Positions 1 to 9,142 of a DNA stretch of 64,000 nucleotides are shown here, in pieces. Numbering within the stretch: position 1 is the first letter of the stretch; the number at the start of each line of letters is the position of its first letter. Location: NCBI GenBank assembly GCA_963995505.1, contig OZ023187.1, positions 2,921,501-2,985,500 on the forward strand, written 5' to 3'. The notes below the pieces were generated by a model, which did not search any database, had not been told where the DNA came from, and was given only the letters and a program-made list of their open reading frames with translations. This DNA is from Hypericum androsaemum. Its lineage: Eukaryota; Streptophyta; Magnoliopsida; Malpighiales; Hypericaceae. A program made the position numbers and the translations under genes.

Positions 1-515
1 TCGACGTACACCAAGAGGCAAGTGAAAAAGTCATCTTTATGTAAGGTAAACATAGAGTAGTCAGATTTGGCTTGTGTAAAACCAAAAAATAGCAGCAATG
101 ATGTAAGTTTTTCGAACCACTGCCTGCTGGCCTGCTTGAGGCCATAGAGAGACTTCCTTAGTTTGCACACTCTGTTGCCAGGAGTTGAGAACCCAGGTGG
201 AAGCTGCATATATACTTCCTCATGAAGATCACCATGGAGGAAGGCATTATTAATATCTAGTTGCTCCAAAAACCAGTTCTGACTAGCAGCAACTGCCAAA
301 ATTATTCCGACAGTAGTCATTTTGACTACAGGTGAAAAGGTGTCTAAGTAATCAATGCCAAAAGCTTGATTGTAGCCTTTAGCAACTAACCTGGCCTTAA
401 ACCTTTCAATACTCCCATCAGCATATCTCTTGACTTTAAAGATCCATCTATAACCAATTGCCTGTTTGCCAGTAGGAAGAGGCACTACATCCCATGTATT
501 GTTGCCTTCAAGTGC
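1..515 (-). pseudogene. Copia reverse transcriptase domain (partial)
   Basis: Reverse-complement translation gives the classic copia RT order: a [12 protein letters not shown] start, [22 protein letters not shown], a [13 protein letters not shown] block with the catalytic-region aspartate, [11 protein letters not shown], and finally LLVYVD at the window edge (the YVDD box). This stretch appears open in one frame. It is separated from the upstream integrase by frame changes around 530-830, so it could not be made as one polyprotein. Identification is confident; activity is ruled out by the missing neighbours and frame breaks. Confidence 0.85.
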
Positions 516-827
516 AGCTAGTTCTGCATTCATGGCTTCCTTCCAGCACGGCATCTCATAAGCTTCTGCAAAGGTCTCTGGCTCTCTAATACTGTCAAGT
601 GCTGTAACAAATACCTTATGGGATGATCCAAGATAATCAGTTGTGAGCACAGAAGAAATAGGATATAAAACTGATCTAGGATGGTCAAAAACCTGAGTAC
701 CTTTACCTGCAGAATTTGACCAGCTCTGCTGAGAGATAAGGGAAGAGGTGATATAGTTTTGTAGGTAGCCAGGTTCATGTCTGGTTCTAGAGGATCTCCT
801 GAGGTTGGTTTCAGGTGGTTGATCAAG

Positions 828-1953
828 TTATGTAGGAAGTTGATCTTCAGTGGGATCTGGCAGTACAAGAAGCTCTAGGTTAGGTAATGGTGGTTGTGCA
901 TCTTGCATATCTAGATGTAGTGGAGTGATTCCCGGAGTAGGTATTATAGAAGGAAATATGGAGGGAGATGGTAAGGTGGTTTGGAATGGAAAGATGTGCT
1001 CATAGAATTTCACATCTCTGAAAGTAAAAGTGGTGTGATTGTCCAAGTCATACAACCTATAACCCTTTATCCCACTTGTGTAGCCTATAAAAACACATCT
1101 TCTTGCTCTAGACTCAAATTTGTTAGGCTTGGGAAACATTACAGCGTAGCATAAACAACCAAAAACTTTCACATGGTTGAAGGTAGGAGGCTTTTTGTGG
1201 AGGATTTCAAATGGAGTTTTGTTTGACAAAGGAATGGAAGGAGTGATATTGATCAAGTGCACAACATGTAAGATGCAAGCAGACCAAAATTGAAGAGGGA
1301 GATAAGCTTGAAATAGAATGGCTCTTGCTACATTAAGAATGTATTGATATTTTCTTTCAACACTACCATTTTGTTGTGGTGTGTATGCACAAGTTGTTTC
1401 ATGAAGAATCCCTTTATGTTGGAAAAAGGAATGCATAAGGAATTCTCCACCCTGATCTGATCTGATCCTTTTGACAGAAGAATTAAACTGTCTTTCAACC
1501 ATAGTGCAAAATTTTTTTGAGATTTGAACAAGATTCAGATTTGGTTTTCATCAAATATACCCAAGTGGCTCTAGAATAATCATCAACAATGGTTAAGAAA
1601 TAAGTGTAACCATCATAAGAAGGGACAGAGTATGGACCCCAAACATCCACATGTATCAAATCAAATCAAGACTTTGCTGTATTCAAGCTGGAAGGAAAAG
1701 GATTTCTCTTTTGTTTGGCATAGTGACAACAGTCACAAGGTAAATCAACTCTTACAGAGATAGAGGGACACAACTTCTGAAGTAGCAAGAGTTTAGAACT
1801 AGGAATGTGACCTAGTTTACAATGCCAGAGATCTAATTTATGCTGAATATAGTTATTGGTAGTACCCAAACAGGTTGATTGCGGGAATTTTTCTAGTATT
1901 CTCTCATTTCCTTGAAATTCATTGCTTCTTATGCTGCTTCCTAACTCCTCCAC
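828..1953 (-). pseudogene. Copia gag-pre-integrase and integrase (broken)
   Basis: The frame ending near 1666 carries a gag-pre-integrase zinc-binding block (LWHCKLGHIP, then CDCCHYAKQKR). The integrase core follows: [29 protein letters not shown] at about 1555-1650, then RSDQGGEF and the YTPQQNGSVERK motif in the 828-1502 frame, holding the D,D,E residues of a DDE integrase. The C-terminal copia motif (VFGCLCYAV, RCVFIGY, GYRLYDL) is also present. A frame change near 1500 splits the core. The first ~20 codons of the 1666-1953 frame are derived from the inserted repeat, not from the element. Confidence 0.85.
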
Positions 1954-2706
1954 ATGTTCTTCTTGACTAAGTTAGGATACCTCTTGTTTATTCTCTTTTT
2001 ATGGCATGTAACATCCTTTTTCGGGCCATTTCGAGCCCTTTTTCGGTCGTTTTGGGCCTTTTCCAGCCTTTTCGTACTATTCTCTTATTTCCTTGATCTT
2101 CATTGCTTCTTATGTTGCTCCCTAACTCCAACACATGTTATTCTTGACTATTTTAGGACAACACATGTTTATTCTCTTTTTATAGCCTGTAACGGCCTTT
2201 TTCGGGCCATTTCGGGTCCTAGAAAACCCTCATAACTTCGACGGGCCATAAATTTTGACTCGTTTGGAGTTACGGCCGCCAGAATATATCAAATCGAAGA
2301 TAATTCTATGACCTATACGCTCGCTTTCCTAGGGCGTGAAACGCCAATGTTTTGACCCCAAAATCGATTTTATAAAGAAGTTATGAGGTTTTTAATGTCC
2401 CCATTATGGCCTTTTCGGGAATTTTTCTACTATTCTCTCATTTCCTTGAAATTCATTGCTTCTTATGCTGCTTCCTAACTCCTCCACATCTTCTTCTTGA
2501 CTAAGTTAGGATACCTCTTGTTTATTCTCTTTTTATGGCATGTAACATCCTTTTTCGGGCCATTTCGAGCCCTTTTTCGGTCGTTTTGGGCCTTTTCCAG
2601 CCTTTTTGTACTATTCTCTTATTTCCTTGATCTTCATTGCTTCTTATGTTGCTCCCTAACTCCAACACATGTTATTCTTGACTATTTTAGGACAACACAT
2701 GTTTAG
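1882..2706. repeat. Direct repeat (1.5 copies, 534-bp period) inserted within the copia remnant
   Basis: Bases 1882-2172 and 2416-2706 are nearly identical, offset by 534 bp. Inside each, a ~190-bp sub-period is visible: the 'ATTGCTTCTTATG' segment recurs with drift at about 1920, 2102, 2454 and 2636. The material is T-rich with runs of TTTTTCGGGCC and resembles LTR or satellite DNA rather than coding sequence. It replaces the gag 3' part and protease of the host copia element. Short open frames at 1954-2235 and 2497-2706 are the same repeat read twice and are not genes. Confidence 0.8.
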
Positions 2707-3062
2707 AGAAGGCTTTCTCCAAGGTCTGGTTCAATGGAGCAAATTAACCACCTTATCACCAAGGTGTTGCATCTCTTCCAAGAAGGGAACAGAGCATCCT
2801 CCCGACTTGGGACTGCAATGGTTTTGTCAACAAAACTCAGCTTATTCTTGGATTCGAGAGATTGACTCATAGCTCGTACCCAAGAGTGATAATTTTTCTC
2901 GTTAAGGAAAGGGGAGACTAGAACTTCAGCAGGGCTCTCCCCTGGATGTACATAAAAGGAATTTGTAAATTCACCAGTAGGGACTCGCGCAGATTGTATC
3001 ACTGTCATTTTGTTGATAGATTTCTGAAAGGAAGAGGAAGGAGAAGAAGAGGAACAAGACAA
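2703..3062 (-). pseudogene. Copia gag N-terminus (partial)
   Basis: The translation contains the copia-type Gag N-terminal signature: FYVHPGESPAEVLVSPFL, then NYHSWVRAMSQSLESKNKLSFVDKTI, as in the plant Retrotran_gag_3 family. It starts ~35 bp inside the primer-binding site. It stops after about 119 codons, where the foreign repeat begins, so the capsid remainder and zinc knuckle are missing. Confidence 0.85.
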
Positions 3063-3095
3063 TGTTTTTCAAGCGGAAGAGTACAGAGATTTAAT

Positions 3096-3107
3096 GCTCT
3101 GATACCA
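3096..3107 (-). other. Primer-binding site for initiator Met-tRNA
   Basis: The minus strand reads TGGTATCAGAGC, the standard plant copia PBS complementary to the 3' end of initiator methionine tRNA. It lies three bases inside the LTR end. It is a useful contrast to the second copia element in this window, which lacks this motif. Confidence 0.9.
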
Positions 3108-3110
3108 TAT

Positions 3111-3353
3111 TGAGAAACTCCATATAAGGAGAAAGAATGAGAAATGAAGTTGTAGAGATTTTGATTTATAAATGAACAACTTAAGAAAATAATGATGTAC
3201 AACATGGATATTTATACTAAGAAAAGAATCTACCTAGTTGTATAAACAAACAATAAATGAGAAAAATGGGGAAGAAAATGAGGAGGAAATTAAGGAAGCA
3301 TGTTCCTTAATTTCCTCTCTGAATCAAGAAAGAACATTCCTTCAATTTTAACA
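3111..3353 (-). repeat. 5' LTR of the degenerate copia element
   Basis: On the minus strand this 243-bp block starts TGTTAAAATTG and ends GTTTCTCA, i.e. TG...CA ends, directly followed by the PBS. A TATAAATA box (3209-3216 on the plus strand as TATTTATA) is correctly placed for a promoter. The partner LTR is outside the window, so the target-site duplication cannot be checked. Confidence 0.8.
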
Positions 3354-3354
3354 A

Positions 3355-3430
3355 TAGATGCGACTTCAAATGAAATTTTTTTCGTAAGATTTTTTCTGAT
3401 TAATCTTATCTGGCTAAGAATAGTAATTAG
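3355..3430. repeat. Short dispersed repeat, copy A (shared with the glucanase intron)
   Basis: The stretch beginning GATGCGACTTCAAATGAA and continuing through TCTGATTAATCTTATCTGG recurs at 10331-10425 within intron 1 of the GH17 gene, with small indels. It starts immediately beyond the copia LTR. It has no coding content; it may be a fragment of an unnamed dispersed element. Confidence 0.7.
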
Positions 3431-3604
3431 ATTGATTTGATTCTGTCACGAACGAGACGGTACTAAAAGTTCATACATAATTTGGCAGCAGTGTGTATGG
3501 AAAACGAACCGGAGGAAAGTCAATTCTTCTCCGCCATGGCGTTCAAGTTAGTCAGCTGCACACCAAGTAAACTCCACAAAAAGAGAAAGGCATCTAGTTC
3601 TACG

Positions 3605-5468
3605 TCACTGGGGGGGCTTTCTTGCGATTACGGATGCAAAAGCGTGATCCCAACTTGCTCTTTCGAGCTCATCCACCTTTGCACCACCTGAATATGGAGT
3701 CCAGGTATCTTCGTTTGCATCTGTGAGAGCCCATTCAACGGAATCAGGCACATTAGAGGAATCGAACGGCGGGATGGCTCTTTTTGCTTCCTTCTTGGAC
3801 TTCGCCTGCAGAATTGCATAAAATGCATATTAAGGAGAAACGGTGAAGAGGAAAAGCCTTCCTCGGGTAAACACAAGGCATGTCTCTCACATTGACAGCA
3901 CCATTTTTAGAAGCTTCCCCTGATGTTTTTTGTTTCTTCACTGATCCTGTCTCCAGAAACATTAGCACCTCTTTCTTGGACCTGAATCTCTTACCAGAGG
4001 AAGAATTGTAGTAATACTGCACAAGACAGAGCCACTGTTTTATAAAATCTCAACAAAGACAAATAATTACAGCAACGGAGATGGAAGAAATGTCTTTCTC
4101 GATAGTAGATAGAATACAACTTATAACCATGCAACATTCACAGAACGAAGAGAACCGATCAACACAATCCATTCTGCCAAACTTCATATTTCACATCGAT
4201 TTCCAAATGAAACCTACACTATTATTACATAGAATGCTCTACAGATATAATAATACACAAGCTTTACATTCTATTGCCCCGAAATTTTACATAAATTTAC
4301 CATTTCCAACTAATAGGCAAACTCTGACAGGTCCATCATGACATCTAATACGAGTCTTAACACATTCCATCAAGTCTTAACAAATCATATCCTCTAGCTC
4401 GAAAATTTCCACGAGAGATCAATTGAAAAAGAGATCAAGTTCTTCTCACCAAATCTACAAACTAGCTCGAAAATTAACTCGGCTGGAATTCTCATCTCCT
4501 TTGGCAACCGATCGAAAATCAAACCTAATTCACATACTAATAACCAGCAAGGGAAATGCACTATCATTTCTAATGGAACAAATAACTTCCAAGTGATTCC
4601 AAGTTGCAAGGTCAGCAACAAAAACACCCCCTCTACTCTAATCGTTCTCCAATCAATTAAAGTGGTGCGGCCAGGAATCTCGGCCAGTTCACACACTAAA
4701 CTACCCCAGGCCTAACACTTACTCTAAGCGTCAAGAAATATCGTCTCTTCGACCTCCTTTTTCCCTTAACCTCCATTTGATTCGCTGGAAAATAGTCAAT
4801 ACTGTCTGACTAAAAAGGACCTTCCCGAATATCGTTAGCCAAGTTGTTTTCTAAAACAGAGCCAAACCCCAACCCATATAGTAAGTTCTATCCTTGGATA
4901 CTAGACATGATGTCCACAATTATATTCGTAACTACTTGGTATCCGAACACTCACTCGCCCACTAATCTAGGTCGAAGTCGGGTCACAGGGCGATAAAAGT
5001 CTCCCTGCGGCGTTAGAACAAGCCCGACATGTTGATCTTGCTCGGTGGTAGAGACAAAGAACAACAGTTACTATTTTCGAAAAACACTCAGTGGCCGACT
5101 AATCTAAGTTCAACTCGAGTAAAAAAGGGGACAAAATTCTGTCTGTCAATCCCGACGCATAGATCTTGCTCAGTGGTTGATGTTCCCCACAAGTCGGGAA
5201 CAAAGAGATGAACAAAGAACAAAAGTCAGTTTAGAGGGAAAATAAAACGGACCCTATCAACGGTGCCGGCGGTGGCGCCGGAGGTCCTAACCCTATCTTC
5301 GATCCGCCAGTCAGGTGGCAGCCAGTTCAAGTTGTCTTTGGATCCCCTCGCCGTCTTCGGGGTGTCCGGCTCGCTGGTGGTCGGGCGGATGAAGGAGCCT
5401 CCTCGGAGTAAGGGATCCGGGCCGCCGTCGGGCTCGGTGGGGCCGGGTTTTGGTGGTGTCGACGTCAT
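3605..5468 (-). CDS. Methyl-CpG-binding domain protein, MBD5/6-like (3 exons)
   Basis: Three exons on the minus strand: 5253-5468, 3891-4016 and 3605-3805, all with GT-AG introns and all joining in phase 0. The product is 180 aa, close to Arabidopsis MBD5. The MBD runs from about residue 49 to 96: NWLPPDWRIEDRVRTSG, then AGTVDRYYYNSSSGKRFRSK across the first splice. The Asp, Tyr and Arg-Ser positions that contact methyl-CpG in animal MBDs are all present. A basic linker (SVKKQK, AKSKKEAKR) looks like a nuclear signal. The C-terminus PDSVEWALTDANEDTWTPY is the conserved tail seen in plant MBD5/6-type proteins. Such proteins bind methylated CpG in nuclear chromatin and act in silencing. Start: first in-frame Met of exon 1, just inside a (GA)n tract. 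No lesions seen. Confidence 0.9.
4925..5215. repeat. Imperfect direct repeat in MBD intron 1
   Basis: Two ~100-bp arms, about 4945-5050 and 5085-5185, share CACT...GACTAATCTA, a CCCGAC(A/G)CAT-like step and GATCTTGCTC(G/A)GTGGT. They lie in the 1,236-bp first intron of the MBD gene, close to the donor site. The rest of this intron (4017-4925) shows nothing recognisable. The open frames at 4081-4341 and 4394-4696 have no family signature. Confidence 0.55.
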
Positions 5469-5652
5469 ATAGAGAGAGAGAGAGAGATTGGGAAAGCGTC
5501 AGTGCGCGAGTCCCCAACCAAGTGCGTTCTTTTTTTTGGTTTAGGTTTATGGGGAGCGAGGTTTTTGACAGCCAGGGGAAATCCGTATTTCCACGCTCTC
5601 CATTGGTTGTCATTATAAGGGAAATAATTTTTTTCGTAAAATTTCTATTTTC

Positions 5653-6310
5653 AGAGTCGAACAATCTCCGGTTATTTAGGTGACGGATCTTCTAATAATA
5701 TTTTTTTATATTTGTATTGGAAGTTAATATCTACACTCATAGTTACCATAATCACATATATTCATAAGTGGTCTCATTAATTCTGTAACGTCCCTATTAA
5801 GTGTAGGAAGCGTTAAGGTTTGTAACGTTTACGTTTATAGTGGGCAACGAGTTCAAAGTCGAACAATCTCGGGTTATTTAGGTGACGAATCTTCTAATGA
5901 TATTTTTTATATTTGTGTTGGAAGTTAATATCTATACTCATCGTTGCTATAATTACATTTTCATAAGCGGACTCATTAATTCTGTAACGTCCCTATTAAG
6001 TGTAGGAAGCGATAAGGTTTATAATGTTACGTTTATGGCGGGCAACGAGTTCAAAGTCGAGCAATCTTGGGTTATTTAAGCTACGACTCTTTTAATAGTA
6101 TTTTTTATATTTGTGTTGAAAGTTAATATCTACACTCATAGTTGCCATAATTACACGTTCATAAGTGGACTCATTAATTTTGTAACGTCCCTATTAAATG
6201 CAGGAGTTGTAATAGTTACAAACGAGTGTTTGGTAAGCAATGAGTTCAACATCGAGCCATCTCGGATTATTTAGGTGACGGTTCTTCTAATAACATTTTT
6301 TATAAGGTTA
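5653..6310. repeat. Tandem repeat, about 3.3 copies of a ~200-bp unit
   Basis: The anchor (G/A)TCGA(A/G)CAATCT...GGTTATTTAGGTGACG recurs at 5656, 5858, 6056 and 6251, giving periods of 202, 198 and 195 bp. Each unit also holds TTAATATCTACACTCAT, CTCATTAATTCTGTAACG and GGGCAACGAGTTCAA. Copies differ by scattered substitutions and small indels, so the array is not recent. It sits upstream of the MBD gene. No coding sequence. Confidence 0.85.
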
Positions 6311-6651
6311 AATACATTTAAGTGTCCTATGTTATTTAAAATAGACAATTAGGATCGTGGGTTAAAAAAATCCAGAAAAGATCATGAGTTATTAAAACTA
6401 AAAAAAATATCATATGAAAAGTCCATTGTACCCCTCACCTATCCTTTTCCTCCCCCTCCATCTTCGCCGCCGCTTCTCCCGGCACGAGCTAAGATGTAAT
6501 TGTGACTCAACCTCAACATCCCCTAAACCATGCTCTCGGTAACATCTTCGCACATAACCTCCTCAAAAGTGGTCAATGGATGATCAACGATATTAAATTC
6601 CACATTATCACCCGATGACTTTGATTGGTCACCATAGCAAGTTGTGGATTT
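6311..6651. other. Intergenic stretch without a recognised feature
   Basis: AT-rich sequence followed by a C-rich patch (6425-6490). No coding frame with a family signature. The start (GGTTAAATACATTTAAGTG) resembles terminal sequences of plant DNA transposons, but no inverted partner was found. Confidence 0.4.
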
Positions 6652-7330
6652 TGTTAGACTTCTAGTTGTGTTTTGTTTTAGATTACTAAGTGACTTAGAT
6701 AGACTCCATAGTCTTATTAGGGTTATCTTATAAATAGATAAGGTGGCTTTAATCCTAATTGAGTTGAGTTGAGACGACATCAATAAAAGATCTATCTCTC
6801 TCCATGGACGCAGGCAATTTGTCGAATCACGTAATTCTCTTATGTCCATTTCACATTTTTGTTTTCTTGCATCAGAACAGAGGTAATTCTGCTACACATC
6901 CATACCTAGAGTAGGTTGATTTCCTTACAATTGGTGAGCGTATAGAATAGATGATTGATTTTGACGCGAAGTTTGACCATGTGAAGTTCAATGGAACTAC
7001 GAATTTTGGATAAGGCGTGTGAAAGATCTTTTGGTTCAACAAGGAGTGGTCAACGCAAAGACGGAGGATCGAAGAGACTAACAATTGGTGTCAGAGCTTC
7101 ATGGTTGATCCGTTGGTTCTTTAAGGAGCAATTTATTATCAAGGTGGAAATTGTTGAGCTTCATTGTTCTTCTAAAGGATGATTTCTTGTCAAAATAGAG
7201 ATTGTTGAAGAATGGTTCAAAATCAAAGAATTTGTATAGTAGTTAGATACTGTTAGACTCCTAGTTAGATTTTATGTTAGATTCTTAGTTAGATTCCACT
7301 GCGAATTCATAATAAGTTGATTTCCTAACA
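6652..7330 (+). mobile_element. Possible miniature LTR retrotransposon (TRIM-like) remnant
   Basis: Two direct-repeat ends are visible: TGTTAGACTTCTAGTT at 6652 pairs with TGTTAGACTCCTAGTT at 7251, and GTTGATTTCCTTACA ending at 6929 pairs with GTTGATTTCCTAACA ending at 7330. The right copy would be internally shortened (80 versus 278 bp). Between them, near 7084, ATTGGTGTCAGAGC closely resembles a tRNA-iMet primer-binding site. No coding domain is present. It could equally be nested fragments of a larger copia element; no target-site duplication was found. Confidence 0.45.
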
Positions 7331-7492
7331 TTTACATAAAACTTAATAGAGATACAAAAAGATAAGCGATAAAATTGTGTAGAGTGTTTACCTCTAATTC
7401 ACTTAAATTAAAGATATATCTTAGGAGTCGTAATTAGACCTGACCACGGTTCAAATTTGGACGAATTCGAATCGAATTTATTCGTATTCGAA

Positions 7493-8431
7493 TTAGACTT
7501 TGATCCCGACACTAAAAGCAAGGTCTAACACTACATGAACAGACATATAAAAACAAGAATAAGTAAACAAGAGCGTGGGTTTTGAAATCAGCTGGGTCGC
7601 GTCCCGTGTGTGTACCGTATAAAAGAAAAACCAAGTTAGTTTTGAATGAGGGACTAAAATTAAGGCGTGTATTATGTCTTCACAGGCTGCATTGCATAAA
7701 TTGTAGGAGATGTCCTCCATGATTCTCCTTTTGTAGAAGTTTGCAGGAGTGAGAAGGGCATTCTTTGCAGCTTTCCAAAAGAAGATCCTGACTTTTGGAA
7801 AGAGCTGGAGCTTCCAAATCCTGTGCCATAGGTCATTATGTGCATCACTGGAATTTGCTTGTGTTTGCAAGCTATGAAAACCCAATTTAACAATGTACTT
7901 TCTTATTTTTGCAGCACTCCAGATTAGCTTGGCTCCTCCAATATGTCTTATGGACTTGATCCTTGTAATGTCATGCACTTCCTGCTCTGAAAAGAGTCTT
8001 AGAAGTGTCTCATGGGATTGAGTACAAATGAGGGGAGTGACCCCTATATATACAACTCTATGGAAGGTCCTACAAACCTTGCCAACTACCACCTACCATA
8101 ATTACAAAGAAGATTCTAGATTCTAGGTTATAAGAGAAAAACTTAGCAGATTTCTAGAATTCTCCGAGGTTCTTCCCACTTGCCAAGTTGGGCCTTCTGC
8201 AAAATTAGTCCGAGACAATGTGGACCTGCCAAAAGAAAGAGTGAGGAAAGTAAATGCTCTTGAAGAATTTGTAGCAGATAGATTCCTTATGTAGGAGTTT
8301 TCATACTTGTTGAAAGATTCCATATTTCTAAAGTCCATCCTTCTTTCTTTGTTAGCCATAGCCAACTTCTCCCAACTCGACAATGCATTTTTTTCTGAGT
8401 CAAGGTATTCTGACCACCTAAACTTTGCCAT
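7493..8431 (-). pseudogene. LINE (non-LTR retrotransposon) 3' coding fragment
   Basis: Two successive minus-strand frames match the end of a plant L1-type ORF2. The upstream frame (8431-8123) has SWEKLAMANKERRMDFRNMESFNK, the region just after the RT palm that usually reads W-x-x-C-x-P-x-x-x-GG-x-GFRDL. The downstream frame (8092-7493) has the zf-RVT module: LWHRIWKLQLFPKVRIFFWK, then NLCNAACEDIIHAL. The two are in different frames with a gap and several non-consensus residues, so this is a truncated, decayed copy. Endonuclease and RT core are absent. Confidence 0.75.
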
Positions 8432-9142
8432 GGACTTTCTTGTTATCGCCAGCGTGAGAGTTGCATCTATATTGAAGGAGTGGCTAAAATCTATATTTTG
8501 GTCCTTTCATTTTGAATGTTGATAATTTAATTGCGCAGTTGTAGCCCATTGTGCATTCAGTCCATAACAACTTTTTTCCTTCGTAAGTCATCGATCCATC
8601 ACAATTCACATTATTAGAATGAATTAATCCCACGGCTCTTCAAATAATCAAATAGACTAAATGGGCTCCACGCGACCCTAATAACAATAGCTATCATCAA
8701 CCCAAAATAAGGAAACAATCTTCAAAATAAATCACAAAAGAATCCAAAAGACGAAAGCACTTTTAATGCAGTAGCTCAAAAGAGCAAATCCAATCCAACG
8801 TGACAGAGAAAAAAATACAATAATACATGTCTTTCAATCCCGAGCATATAAAAAGTAACTCCATTCTAAAAAAAGAGCATATAAAAAGTAAATAATGCCG
8901 TTACCACCAAAAAGAAGAAATAAATAACAAATCAACTATAATATTATATACTTTTCGTTTTCAAAAACGACACGAAATTTAGTCCGATCTCCAGGTTAAC
9001 CAATCCGACCAATCGAAATGTCAATGAGACCAAAAAATTTTTATTTTTAAAAATATTTTAGTATGTATATGTAAATATTTTCATATAAACCAAAACTCAC
9101 TCCACCGCCACACTACACACACTTTCCACCAGCTTCCAGAAA
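8432..9142 (+). promoter_or_regulatory. Upstream region of the GH17 glucanase gene
   Basis: About 700 bp of AT-rich sequence with no coding signature separates the LINE fragment from the GH17 start codon. It should contain the GH17 promoter. Candidate TATA-like motifs occur in the last 130 bp (for example around 9065-9090), but none is decisive. The last ~40 bases before the start are C/A-rich, as expected for a 5' leader. Confidence 0.5.

Larger units (their letters stand above)
1..3353 (-). mobile_element. Degenerate Ty1/copia LTR retrotransposon, 5' two-thirds, cut by the window edge
   Basis: On the minus strand the order is LTR (3111-3353), tRNA-iMet primer-binding site (3096-3107), gag N-terminus, gag-pre-integrase/integrase and reverse transcriptase, which is Ty1/copia order. 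The RT reading ends at YVD exactly at base 1, so RNase H and the 3' LTR lie outside the window. The middle of gag and the whole protease are replaced by a foreign tandem repeat (1882-2706), and the polyprotein is split over several frames. It is a dead copy. It lies about 250 bp downstream of the MBD gene's stop codon, in the same orientation. Confidence 0.9.

Noticed and set aside
6523..7182. Short frames around the TRIM-like region as a gene
   Set aside because: No family signature; they overlap the repeat ends and primer-binding-like motif.
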